Of a DNA stretch of 64,000 nt, positions 36,687-45,738 are shown one piece after another; the first letter of the stretch is position 1; every line of letters starts with the position of its first letter. The stretch is from an uncultured Chlorobiaceae bacterium (GTDB lineage Bacteria > Bacteroidota > Chlorobiia > Chlorobiales > Chlorobiaceae). The notes beneath the pieces were generated by a model. It did no database searches. It was given only the letters and a program-made list of their open reading frames with translations, and was not told the DNA's origin. The DNA is taken from NCBI GenBank assembly GCA_903994635.1, contig CAJEXQ010000002.1:62001-126000 (forward strand), in the 5' to 3' direction. The position numbers were made by a program, and so were the translations under genes.

Positions 36687-39089
36687 ATGCCCCTCAAAAA
36701 ATCTGAACTCTACTCCTCCCTCTGGCAAAGTTGTGACGAACTGCGCGGCGGCATGGATGCCAGCCAGTATAAAGACTATGTGCTCGTCCTGCTTTTTGTC
36801 AAGTATATCAGCGACAAATATGCCGGTGTGCTCTATGCTCCCATAACCATTCCCGATGGGGCAAGCTTCAGGGATATGGTTGCCCTCAAAGGCAAAACCG
36901 ACATCGGCGACCAGATCAACAAGCGTATTCTCGGGCCGCTGGCGAGCGCCAACAAGCTCTCCGATATGCCGGATTTCAACGACGACACCAAGCTTGGCAG
37001 CGGCAAGGACAAGGTCGATACGCTCACAAACCTCATCGCCATTTTTGAAAATCCGGCGCTTGATTTTTCCAAAAATCGGGCAGAGGGCGACGATATTCTC
37101 GGCGATGCCTACGAGTATCTGATGCGCCACTTTGCCACCGAGAGCGGCAAAAGTAAAGGGCAGTTCTACACCCCTGCCGAGGTGAGCCGCATCATGGCCC
37201 GAATTGTCGGTATTCATGATGCCCCCACAACCAATAACACCACGGTGTACGATCCCACCTGCGGCTCGGGATCGCTCCTTCTGAAGGTGGGTGATGAAGC
37301 AACCGCCCGGGTAACGCTCTATGGTCAGGAAAAGGATGCCGCCACCTCCGGCCTTGCCCGCATGAACATGATTCTGCACAACAATCCCACAGCGGAAATC
37401 AAGCAGGGTAACACGTTGGCCAATCCCCTCTTTTTTGATGCCGATCTGGGCGATCTCAAAACCTTTGACTATGTCGTCGCCAATCCGCCCTTCAGCGACA
37501 AGAGCTGGAGCAAGGGGATTGATCCCCTGAACGATACGCATGGCCGGTTCCGGCATTTCGGTGTTCCCCCTGCCAAACAGGGAGATTACGCCTACCTGCT
37601 CCACATTATCCGTTCACTTAAAAGCACTGGCAAGGGAGCCTGCATTCTGCCCCACGGCGTGCTCTTTCGGGGTAATGCCGAGGGCGATATTCGCCGCAAA
37701 CTTATCAGGATGGGCTACATCAAGGGCATCATTGGTCTTCCGGCCAACCTCTTTTACGGTACCGGTATTCCCGCCTGCATTATTGTCATTGACAAAAAAG
37801 ATGCTCATGCCCGCAAAGGCATCTTCATGATTGATGCCAGCGCAGGGTACATGAAGGATGGTCCCAAGAACCGTCTGCGCGACATGGATCTCCACAAGAT
37901 TGTTGATGTCTTTACCCGGCAGCTTGAGATCCCGAAATACTCACGGATGGTCAGCATTGAGGAGATTGAGAAAAACGAGTTCAACCTCAACCTTCCGCGC
38001 TACATCGACAACCAGGTGGCAGATGATATTCAGGATATCGAAGGCCACCTTCGCGGTGGAATCCCCAGCACCGATGTTGATGGCCTTCAGCCCTACTGGG
38101 AGGTCTGCCCGGAGCTTCGCCAAACCCTCTTCAAGGCCAATCGTCCCGGCTACCTTGATCTCGCTATCCCGAAGGGCAGCATCAAGAGTACCATCTACAA
38201 CCACCCGGAGTTCGTCACCTTCATCGAGAGCATGAACAGCCTCTTTGCCGAGTGGCAGGAGAGCGCTACCCTCAGGCTCAAAAATCTTCAGCCCGCGTTT
38301 CATCCCAAGGCGCTGATTCAGGAACTCTCCGAAGAGCTGCTCACCCACTACACCGGCAAGCCGCTGATCGACAACTATCACGTTTACCAGCACCTGATGG
38401 ACTACTGGAGAGAGACCATGCAGGACGACTGCTACCTCATCGCCGCAGATGGATGGAGAGCTGAAACCTCTCGCCTTCTGGTGAAGAACAGCAAAGGGAA
38501 GGAGGTTGACAAAGGCTGGGCCTGCGACCTTGTGCCCAGGCAGCTTGTCATCGCTCGCTACTTTGCCGAAGAGCAGGAAGCCATCACCCGGCTTGAGGCT
38601 GAACTCGAAAGCCTCACGGTGCGCATCACAGAACTTGAAGAGGAGCACGGCGGGGAGGAGGGAGTTTTTTCAGGACTGGACAAGGTGAACAAGGCAAGCG
38701 TTACGGCGCGGTTGAAGGAGATCAAAGGGGAGAGTGAGAGCAAAGAGGAGGCCGATCTGCTCCGTGAGTGGCTGAAAATTTCAGGCGACGAAGCCGACCT
38801 GAAGAAGTCGCACAAGGAGGCCGAGGCCAAACTTGATCTGCTCGCCTACACCAAATATCCCTCACTGAGCGAAAAGGAGGTCAAAACGCTGGTTGTTGAC
38901 GACAAATGGCTTGCCACTATTGCCGCCGCCATTCACGGTGAGATGGATCGCATCAGCCAGACCCTGACCCGCCGGGTGAAAGAGCTTGCCGAACGCTATG
39001 AAACGCCTCTACCCGAGGTGAACAGCAAGGTCGCCAAGCTGGAGGCGAAGGTGAATGCGCATCTTCAACGAATGGGGATGGAGCTATGA
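36687..39089 (+). CDS. hsdM: Type I restriction-modification system, M (methyltransferase) subunit
   Basis: 800-residue adenine methyltransferase subunit. An N-terminal helical domain (ELYSSLWQSCDELRGGMDAS) precedes the S-adenosylmethionine-binding motif DPTCGSGSLL at residue 189 and the catalytic NPPF at 266. The last 200 residues are charged coiled coil (LEAELESLTVRITELEEEH), longer than in many HsdM proteins. It shares its last bases with a 23-codon ORF that leads to hsdS. The TA genes at 35819-36588 separate it from hsdR. Confidence 0.95.
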   Translation: MPLKKSELYSSLWQSCDELRGGMDASQYKDYVLVLLFVKYISDKYAGVLYAPITIPDGASFRDMVALKGKTDIGDQINKRILGPLASANKLSDMPDFNDDTKLGSGKDKVDTLTNLIAIFENPALDFSKNRAEGDDILGDAYEYLMRHFATESGKSKGQFYTPAEVSRIMARIVGIHDAPTTNNTTVYDPTCGSGSLLLKVGDEATARVTLYGQEKDAATSGLARMNMILHNNPTAEIKQGNTLANPLFFDADLGDLKTFDYVVANPPFSDKSWSKGIDPLNDTHGRFRHFGVPPAKQGDYAYLLHIIRSLKSTGKGACILPHGVLFRGNAEGDIRRKLIRMGYIKGIIGLPANLFYGTGIPACIIVIDKKDAHARKGIFMIDASAGYMKDGPKNRLRDMDLHKIVDVFTRQLEIPKYSRMVSIEEIEKNEFNLNLPRYIDNQVADDIQDIEGHLRGGIPSTDVDGLQPYWEVCPELRQTLFKANRPGYLDLAIPKGSIKSTIYNHPEFVTFIESMNSLFAEWQESATLRLKNLQPAFHPKALIQELSEELLTHYTGKPLIDNYHVYQHLMDYWRETMQDDCYLIAADGWRAETSRLLVKNSKGKEVDKGWACDLVPRQLVIARYFAEEQEAITRLEAELESLTVRITELEEEHGGEEGVFSGLDKVNKASVTARLKEIKGESESKEEADLLREWLKISGDEADLKKSHKEAEAKLDLLAYTKYPSLSEKEVKTLVVDDKWLATIAAAIHGEMDRISQTLTRRVKELAERYETPLPEVNSKVAKLEAKVNAHLQRMGMEL

Positions 39090-39157
39090 GTACATCAAAA
39101 AAGTTCAACCCCGTCGAATTCAACGGGATTAGAACTGGAATGGAGGGGCAGGCATGA
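39086..39157 (+). CDS. 23-residue bridging ORF between hsdM and hsdS
   Basis: ATG 39086 overlaps the hsdM stop (ATGA) and its TGA overlaps the hsdS start (ATGA again), so the mini-ORF joins the two genes without a gap. It encodes MSTSKKFNPVEFNGIRTGME plus three residues. The hsdS ribosome site GGAGGGG lies inside it. It may serve translational coupling or be the remnant of a deleted gene. Not recognised. Confidence 0.5.
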   Translation: MSTSKKFNPVEFNGIRTGMEGQA

Positions 39158-40428
39158 GCGCAGAGGTGAAGCATGGATATAAGCTGACGGAGGTGGGGGT
39201 AATTCCTGAAGATTGGGAGGTGAAGCAGATTCAAGATTTATGTGGGTTTATCGTTCCAGGAAGAAATAAACCTCGAGTATTTGATGGAAATATTCCGTGG
39301 ATAACTACGCATGATTTGGACGATGGTAGAGCGGTGTATGACTCAAAATTAATGCTTAGAGTTTCAATCAGCGAAGCCTCATCAGTCGGATCGAAAGTTG
39401 TTCCAGCCGGATCTGTTTTGATGTCCTGTGTTGGAGAATTAGGAATCGTGGCTATAGCTGGATGTGATATCGTTATCAATCAGCAACTTCATGCGTTTTT
39501 GCCATCAGTATCAATCAATAAAGTCTTTTTAGCCTATATTATAAAGTGTCAAGTATCACACATCAAAAGCGTTGCGACGAAAACAGCGTTGCCTTACTTG
39601 AACAAAGATAATTGTAATTCAATTCCGATTCAAGTTCCTTCAGTCTCTGAACAAGAAGCCATTGCCGAAGTCTTGAGCGATGCGGATGCCCTCATTGAAT
39701 CCCTTGAGCAACTCATCACCAAAAAACGCCAGATCAAACAAGGCGCCATGCAGGAACTGCTCACCGGCAAAAAGCGCTTGCCGGGTTTCAGCGGAGAGTG
39801 GGAGGTGAAGAAGTTGGGTGATCTTTTCAGTTTTAGCGGCGGCTATTCAGCTTCACGAGACCAGCTATCTTCGGAAGGTCATTGCTACCTTCACTATGGG
39901 GACATTCACGGATCCTCAAAAATGACCATTGATGCAAAAGGTGACTACCAAAATATCCCAAAGCTCAATATTCCACTGAAGCGAATCGCGTCCAATTCGC
40001 TGCTTGAAGATGGTGATGTCGTATTCGTTGATGCCTCAGAAGATGACAAAGGCACAAGCAGGTACATCGTGGTCGTGAACAAGGATGACATTCCATTTAT
40101 AGCAGGGCTTCACACCATTGTCGCCAAGAGCAAGACATCCGAACTGACCCATGAGTATCGGCGTTACTGTTTTCAAACAGCAGACATCCACCAGCAATTC
40201 CTGTTTTTTGCAGTTGGTACAAAAGTTTCCGGTATCAGTAAATCGAACATCCCGAAGCTGACGCTGCCAGTTCCCCCTTTCCCTGAACAAGCCGCTATCG
40301 CTGAGATACTGATGGATATGGAGGCCGAGATTGAAGTGCGGGCAGAAAATCTTGAAAAAACTCGTCAGCTCAAACAAGGAATGATGCGTAATCTGTTAAC
40401 TGGAAAAATCAGATTATTGAAAATGTAA
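39154..40428 (+). CDS. hsdS: Type I restriction-modification system, S (specificity) subunit
   Basis: 424-residue DNA-recognition subunit with two target-recognition domains. Each is followed by a conserved helix: EQEAIAEVLSDADALIESLE with the KKRQIKQGAMQELLTGKKRL spacer, and EQAAIAEILMDMEAEIEVRA with LKQGMMRNLLTGKIRL. The N-terminus (LTEVGVIPEDWEVKQI) is typical. Target sequence cannot be predicted from this. Full length, with a strong ribosome site. The last gene of the restriction operon. Confidence 0.94.
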   Translation: MSAEVKHGYKLTEVGVIPEDWEVKQIQDLCGFIVPGRNKPRVFDGNIPWITTHDLDDGRAVYDSKLMLRVSISEASSVGSKVVPAGSVLMSCVGELGIVAIAGCDIVINQQLHAFLPSVSINKVFLAYIIKCQVSHIKSVATKTALPYLNKDNCNSIPIQVPSVSEQEAIAEVLSDADALIESLEQLITKKRQIKQGAMQELLTGKKRLPGFSGEWEVKKLGDLFSFSGGYSASRDQLSSEGHCYLHYGDIHGSSKMTIDAKGDYQNIPKLNIPLKRIASNSLLEDGDVVFVDASEDDKGTSRYIVVVNKDDIPFIAGLHTIVAKSKTSELTHEYRRYCFQTADIHQQFLFFAVGTKVSGISKSNIPKLTLPVPPFPEQAAIAEILMDMEAEIEVRAENLEKTRQLKQGMMRNLLTGKIRLLKM

Positions 40429-40852
40429 ATCTTTAAGATAAAGCAAGATAGGGTGCGATGCTTATATTGAGACATTTACTGCAATGGTGCGTGATGCTTC
40501 TATTGGATATGTGATTCACATCGATTTCAGTTAGATTAACGAGTAGATTGTTCTTGATATGCCTTACTATCTTACATTTTGAATATGATTACTTTACACG
40601 CCCTATTTTGATGTATTTTTTTATAATAATCTACACTTAGCCAGAAGATTAAACCTGATTAAGAAATTCTTTGGATTTGGATTAGCAGTGAAAGTGTATT
40701 GACAATTAATTCCTTTGTAGTACATCATGACCCATGAGTGTTCATTATTTTATAAGTGGTGAAGTTAATACTGTATTATGTCGATCAAAAAATGATAATG
40801 TCGTCAACAAAGATATAAATTACGTCTGTAATCAATAGTTAGAAAAAATAAT
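40429..40852 (+). promoter_or_regulatory. AT-rich gap with candidate promoter before the DUF262 operon
   Basis: A 424-bp stretch without a gene. TTGACA at 40699 with TACATC 16 nt later is a possible promoter. Base composition shifts here to strongly AT-rich and stays so until about 44 kb, suggesting a separately acquired segment. I see no RNA gene or strong repeat. Confidence 0.3.
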
Positions 40853-42037
40853 ATGGATAATACAATCGACAAGGATGTTGACTTTTCTATACTAAATCAG
40901 AATATGCAGAATAATAATGATGATGATATAGAAAAGGAAAAGATTAATCATGGCTCGTTAGTGTTAATGGATAAGCCATTTGATCCTACCAAAATAAATA
41001 TTGAAACTAAAACACCATCACTAGATACTCTTATTAAACGTATAAAAAACAAGTCAGTACAGTTAAATACCGAGTCATACTTTCAGCGTCAGGATGATTT
41101 ATGGGATATTGAAAAACAAAGCAGGTTGATAGAGTCAATTTTAATCAGGTTTCCATTGCCAGCGTTTTTTTTTGATGCGACTAATGATAATAATTGGTTG
41201 GTTGTTGATGGTTTGCAGAGACTGAGCAGTATTAGAAATTTTTGTGTTATAAAAGACCCGAAGAAAAGATTGAAATTAACCAATCTTGAGTTTTTGTCAC
41301 ACTTGAATGGAAAAACATGGGATACCCTTAGTCAGGATTTACAAAGGGTGATAGAAGAATCACAAGTTGTGATTTATAAGATTATGCCTGGAACACCAAC
41401 TGATGTAAAGTTCAATATATTTAAGCGTATCAATACAGGTGGGTTAATATTGGAGCCACAGGAAATACGTCATGCCTTATTTCAAGGGAAGCCTGCTGTC
41501 TTTATTGCGGAATTAGGTAAAAACAATGAATTTATAAAAGCGACTAATAATAAAATTAAAACGCACAGAATGCTGGATAGAGATTTTGCAAACCGTTTTT
41601 TGGGTTTTTATTTGTTTGGATACAAAAATTATACGCCCGATCTGGATACTTTTATGAGTAAGGCAATGGCAAGTATTAATGATAAAACAGATGTTGAATT
41701 AAATAAAATAAAAGCTGATTTCTCTGAAGCTATGAAGCTTTCAACTAGTATTTTTGGCAAAGAAGCATTTAGAAAAGTTTATCGCGATTATAATCAACTC
41801 CCGCCTATAAATAAAGCTTTATTCGATGCTATTTCAGTACAGTTTGGTTTGTTAAGCAACGATGATAGAGTGTTATTAAGAAACAGAGGAAACAAATTTA
41901 AAAAAAGATTGAAAGAAAAGCTATTAAATGATACGGTTTTCTTTGATGCTGTGACCAGTTCTACTGGTGATAAAAAAATGGTATTGTGCCGTCACGGCGC
42001 AGTGGAAGACTTGATCAAAACTGTAATTACTGAATAA
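40853..42037 (+). CDS. DUF262-domain protein, first gene of a putative defence operon
   Basis: 394-residue protein with the ParB-like DUF262 core: SYFQRQDDLWDIEKQSRLIE, the loop LVVDGLQRLSSI with DGLQR at residues 119-123, and FKRINTGG near 190. In characterised relatives this domain hydrolyses nucleotides or nicks DNA. The first 50 residues are acidic and Asn-rich. It has no visible C-terminal HNH (DUF1524) domain. It is followed 1 nt later by an ATPase gene, so the two are translated together. AT-rich codon use contrasts with hsd genes upstream. Antiphage role is inferred from family and position. Confidence 0.85.
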   Translation: MDNTIDKDVDFSILNQNMQNNNDDDIEKEKINHGSLVLMDKPFDPTKINIETKTPSLDTLIKRIKNKSVQLNTESYFQRQDDLWDIEKQSRLIESILIRFPLPAFFFDATNDNNWLVVDGLQRLSSIRNFCVIKDPKKRLKLTNLEFLSHLNGKTWDTLSQDLQRVIEESQVVIYKIMPGTPTDVKFNIFKRINTGGLILEPQEIRHALFQGKPAVFIAELGKNNEFIKATNNKIKTHRMLDRDFANRFLGFYLFGYKNYTPDLDTFMSKAMASINDKTDVELNKIKADFSEAMKLSTSIFGKEAFRKVYRDYNQLPPINKALFDAISVQFGLLSNDDRVLLRNRGNKFKKRLKEKLLNDTVFFDAVTSSTGDKKMVLCRHGAVEDLIKTVITE

Positions 42038-42038
42038 T

Positions 42039-43196
42039 ATGATAAAATCTTTGGAATTAAATGGGTTTAAATCCATTAAAAAGAAGCATTTTAAATTAAA
42101 AAACTTGAATATTTTACTTGGTTTGAATGGACAAGGAAAATCTTCTTTTATCCAATCTCTTTTAGTGTTAAGACAATCCGATAAGTTAGCACAGGGAGAA
42201 TTGACGCTAAATGGTGGCGAAAATGGTCTTGCAAATATAGGTACTACCAAAGATGCTTTATACCAGTATAGTAAGTCGGAGGGTTTTTCTATTAATCTGC
42301 AGTTTTTTGGTAAAGCTGCTTATCTGATGGAGTTTGACTACAAAATAGATGCTGATATATTTAAACAGATACTCGATAGTGATAGTTGTGGCGTATGTAA
42401 GTGTGGTATTGACTTCACACAGTCACTGTTTAATAATAATTTTCAGTATCTAAACGCTCAAAGGATTGAACCAAAATCTTTGAATATAACAAGTTATTCT
42501 AGTGTTGTGGACGGGAATAGTATTGGGAAGTACGGTCAATATACCGCTCATTATATAGAACTTAGAGGAAATGAAGATATCGTTTTTGATAATCTATTAC
42601 ATAAAGATTCAAGAACATTTGATACGGTAACAAATGAGGAAATTATTAATAAAACATTAATTAATCAGATAAATCTTTGGCTTGGAGAAATATCGCCTGG
42701 GGTTAATGTGTGTACAACAAAAATATCTTCAGATTATGTGCTTTTGGAGTATGTGTTTAAGCAGCCGAATTTTGGGAATACCAACCGTTATAAGCCAGAA
42801 AATGTTGGGTTTGGCATTTCTTATGCGCTGCATGTAGTGACGGCTTTGTTGTCATCAAAACCAGGTGGGTTAATTATTATAGAAAATCCTGAAAGCCATA
42901 TACATCCAAGAGGGCAGGCTGAATTAGGTAAGCTCATTGCTCGTGTTGCAAAAAACGATGTTCAGTTAATCATTGAAACACATAGTGATCATGTTTTGAA
43001 TGGTATCAGAGTTGGTATTAAAAATAATGATGTTAATAAAAGTAGAGTGATTGCTTTTTATTTTAAGAAAATTGTTGAAGAATCTGAGCAGTATTCAAAA
43101 ATTATAGATATAGAAATTGATCAAAATGGTACATTAAGTGAATATCCAAAAAACCTGCTTGATGAATGGAGCAATCAACTATCAGAACTAATTTAG
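42039..43196 (+). CDS. ABC/SMC-type ATPase with DUF3696-like C-terminus
   Basis: 385-residue ATPase of the RecF/SMC-like group. Walker A GLNGQGKSS is at residues 28-36. Walker B LIIIENPESHIHP is around 278-290, followed by the H-loop region ETHSDHVLNGIR. The C-terminal part resembles DUF3696 ATPases. An unusual C-x2-C-x-C motif (CGVCKC) sits at 117-122 in the inserted lid. Middle gene of a three-gene unit; starts 1 nt after the DUF262 gene and abuts the next gene. Confidence 0.85.
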   Translation: MIKSLELNGFKSIKKKHFKLKNLNILLGLNGQGKSSFIQSLLVLRQSDKLAQGELTLNGGENGLANIGTTKDALYQYSKSEGFSINLQFFGKAAYLMEFDYKIDADIFKQILDSDSCGVCKCGIDFTQSLFNNNFQYLNAQRIEPKSLNITSYSSVVDGNSIGKYGQYTAHYIELRGNEDIVFDNLLHKDSRTFDTVTNEEIINKTLINQINLWLGEISPGVNVCTTKISSDYVLLEYVFKQPNFGNTNRYKPENVGFGISYALHVVTALLSSKPGGLIIIENPESHIHPRGQAELGKLIARVAKNDVQLIIETHSDHVLNGIRVGIKNNDVNKSRVIAFYFKKIVEESEQYSKIIDIEIDQNGTLSEYPKNLLDEWSNQLSELI

Positions 43197-43198
43197 CT

Positions 43199-44038
43199 AT
43201 GGAATTATTGTTTAATGAGTTGAGTGTAATTTCGTTATCAGTTGATAAATATGCTGCGAATGAAAAAATGAAAAGGTTTTCAGAAACGGTCGGTATGGCA
43301 AAGAAAAAAGGTTTTAGACTAATTCGGTCTCATTTAGATACCACTCAAATTACCCTTGCAAGTGATTATGTCTTGCATGATTGGCTGATCAATAAAGATG
43401 TTTCTGAGGTTTATAGGAATTTTTTACATGGTATGATTGTACGGCCATTTATTCGTGATGACGATGAGGCCCTACATAAGGACTACGTTGAGGCGAATTA
43501 TTATTTTGAAGATATTAAAAATGGAATTGCTAAAACCGAGTGCGTTGGATTGGCTTCAGCATATCTTTATGATACCATAGCGCTTAGTTTGCAAAGTAAT
43601 GATGCGTGGAATAAAAATATATTAAATATTTCTATTGAAAAAAATGGCAATTCACAAGTCGATTGTGTAAAAAATATATATTCAAAAATTTGTTTTGATA
43701 CCGCCTCTATAAATGACTTTGTCGAACAGGCAGGTGAAATTAATTTACAGCTATCACACATAGTGAATGAGGATAAAAAGTGCGCATTTTCCCCTCATCA
43801 CGGAGTGAAGGAATTAAACGTATTATGGTCTAAGCTTAAAAATAGTCCTTATGTTCTTGAAGGTCGTTCAACAGACTGGGGTGGTAACAAATTTATAAGA
43901 AAGACTTATAACAATGGAGTGATAGAAATTGTTTTAGTTGATAGCGATAGACAATATGCCTTATGGGTAAAAACTACGGGCAGAAATCTGAGAGAAACTA
44001 ATTTGATTGCAAATATCTTGGCAGATAAATATGAATAA
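43199..44038 (+). CDS. Unknown protein, third gene of the DUF262-ATPase operon
   Basis: 279 residues from ATG 43199, 2 nt after the ATPase stop; an in-frame ATG at 43166 would overlap the ATPase by 31 nt. I do not recognise it. No membrane segment or signal. Distinctive patches are GFRLIRSHLDTTQITLASDY near the N-terminus, GLASAYLYDTIALSL in the middle and FSPHHGVKELNVLW near residue 210. It could be the effector or a specificity factor of the putative system, which is only inference. Confidence 0.75.
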   Translation: MELLFNELSVISLSVDKYAANEKMKRFSETVGMAKKKGFRLIRSHLDTTQITLASDYVLHDWLINKDVSEVYRNFLHGMIVRPFIRDDDEALHKDYVEANYYFEDIKNGIAKTECVGLASAYLYDTIALSLQSNDAWNKNILNISIEKNGNSQVDCVKNIYSKICFDTASINDFVEQAGEINLQLSHIVNEDKKCAFSPHHGVKELNVLWSKLKNSPYVLEGRSTDWGGNKFIRKTYNNGVIEIVLVDSDRQYALWVKTTGRNLRETNLIANILADKYE

Positions 44039-44059
44039 ATAATGCCAGACTAATTCTTC

Positions 44060-45460
44060 GTGCAAATGTTTAGACGAACAAATAATCAGCAGATTATGTT
44101 GGCACTTCTAATGGGCTATAGTCTCCATATTCTTGCTGAAGTTGAGCAGTGCGACATCTATCTTGGCTTGTTCGGTAACGAGTATGGGTATGAGGATGCT
44201 GATGGCCTCTCTCCAACGGAGCGAGAATTTGATGTGGCAACCTTGCACCACAAAACAAGGCTGATTTTTGTGAAAGGCGGGGAGGCCGAGACGCGGCATC
44301 CCAAAATCCGGAAGCTGATTCAGCGGGCGGGCAGTGAGCTGATACGGAGGCGGTTTGTAACCAGTGCCGAACTGCTTGTTGGTGTTTATGCTGCTCTTGT
44401 GCAGACGCTTGAAGATTTGGAGCTGATTCGTACCGGGCCGTTTGATGCGGCAGTATGCCCTGATGCTTCGCTGGCTGATCTTGATGCAGAGGCGATGGTT
44501 CGCTTTATCCGCCGGGCGCGACTGTTGCGCGGGTTTCCCCTTCAGGAAGATGCCTCCGCTTTTGAGCTGTTGACCCATCTCAATTTGCTGAACAAGGGTC
44601 GGCCTTCTCATGCTGCTGTGCTGTTGTTCGGCTTCTATCCCCAGCGTTTTCTTATCTCTTCGGAGATCAAGTGTGCTCATTTTCATGGCACAAGGGTTGC
44701 CAAGCCGATACCATCATATCAGGTATACAAGGGGCGGGCCTTTGAGCTTGTCGATCAGGCGGTTGACTTTGTTCTCTCGAAAATCGACCTTGCTGTTGGC
44801 ACCCGATCCGAAAGTGCGGAGGTTCCTGTCACCTACGAAATCCCTCCTGAAGTGGTGCGGGAGGCAATTGTTAATGCTGTTGCGCATCGGGATTATACCA
44901 GTACCGGCAGTGTTCAGGTTATGCTGTTTGCTGATCGACTGGAGGTGTGGAACCCCGGGACTCTTTCGCCATCGTTGACCCTTGAAAAGCTCAGAAAACC
45001 TCATGGATCGTTTCCTGCCAACCCGCTTATGGCGGAGTCACTCTATCTTGCAAAATACATCGAACATAAGGGCACGGGAACAGGCGACATGATCACCTTT
45101 TGCAGCAATGCCGGTCTGCGTGAACCGGAGTTCAGCCTGACGGACGGGTTTGTCGTCACTATCTGGAGAAAGAAGAGTGCGCTGGTTGGAGCAGCAATAG
45201 AGAATATTTTGTTGCCCGCCGGGGAAGTCAGCGGGGTTCATGTTTCATCTAAACATGTTATTGGTAAAACGCCGGTCAAAACGCCTGAGCGGATTCTTGA
45301 ACTGCTTGCGGCAAACCCTGAACTGACACTGGCGGAGGTCGCTAAAGCAATCCATAAATCGGTGAGAGCGGTGGAACGAGCAAGTGCAAAATTAGTGAAA
45401 GAGGGGCGCTTGTGCTATGTTGGTCCAGCAAAGGGCGGCCATTGGGAGGTATTGACATAA
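44060..45460 (+). CDS. DUF4062/AlbA-type ATP-binding protein, 5'-truncated
   Basis: 466 residues. The first recognisable part, EVEQCDIYLGLFGNEYGYED, is from the middle of a DUF4062 domain, whose first 50-60 residues (FISSVQKE-type start) are missing and replaced by unrelated sequence. The rest is full: an AlbA-like/RecG-type region (HAAVLLFGFYPQRFL), a GHKL-type ATP site (REAIVNAVAHRDYTSTGSVQ) and a C-terminal winged helix. Such proteins are linked to transcription control or defence. The gap to the preceding gene is 21 nt, so the truncation probably happened when that operon was inserted. Confidence 0.7.
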   Translation: MQMFRRTNNQQIMLALLMGYSLHILAEVEQCDIYLGLFGNEYGYEDADGLSPTEREFDVATLHHKTRLIFVKGGEAETRHPKIRKLIQRAGSELIRRRFVTSAELLVGVYAALVQTLEDLELIRTGPFDAAVCPDASLADLDAEAMVRFIRRARLLRGFPLQEDASAFELLTHLNLLNKGRPSHAAVLLFGFYPQRFLISSEIKCAHFHGTRVAKPIPSYQVYKGRAFELVDQAVDFVLSKIDLAVGTRSESAEVPVTYEIPPEVVREAIVNAVAHRDYTSTGSVQVMLFADRLEVWNPGTLSPSLTLEKLRKPHGSFPANPLMAESLYLAKYIEHKGTGTGDMITFCSNAGLREPEFSLTDGFVVTIWRKKSALVGAAIENILLPAGEVSGVHVSSKHVIGKTPVKTPERILELLAANPELTLAEVAKAIHKSVRAVERASAKLVKEGRLCYVGPAKGGHWEVLT

Positions 45461-45581
45461 GCATTATCGGCAACACAGAACACAATACCGCGTTCTTCGA
45501 CAATGTCAGCATGAACTTTCAACGGTTAGTATGCCAGTCCGGCAGTTTGCCTTAAATGGATTTTTCGAGGGTGACGATTTT

Positions 45582-45671
45582 TCTGGCAATTGTAGACAGA
45601 ATAGAGGAAAAGCTGGCAGGTTTTTGACAATACTTTACCCCTTTCCTTACATTGTAGCAGAAATAGATGCC
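45582..45671. repeat. Third copy of the short conserved non-coding element
   Basis: About 90 bp matching 25438-25522, including GTAGACAGAATA, GCTGGCAGG, TTGACAATACTTT and the GTAGCAGAAAT-type end. It lies directly in front of the ATPase-TOPRIM pair and could hold its promoter (TTGACA 45624), although the -10 is poor. Confidence 0.6.
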
Positions 45672-45738
45672 ACAAATCATGCATCCTCAAGCAGGTCATG
45701 AGGCAGGAACTATTAATCGGAAAAACGCGACTGACATG

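Noticed and set aside
36432-37604. 390-codon minus-strand ORF opposite hsdM
   Set aside because: Antisense to the conserved methyltransferase domain; no family pattern in its translation.
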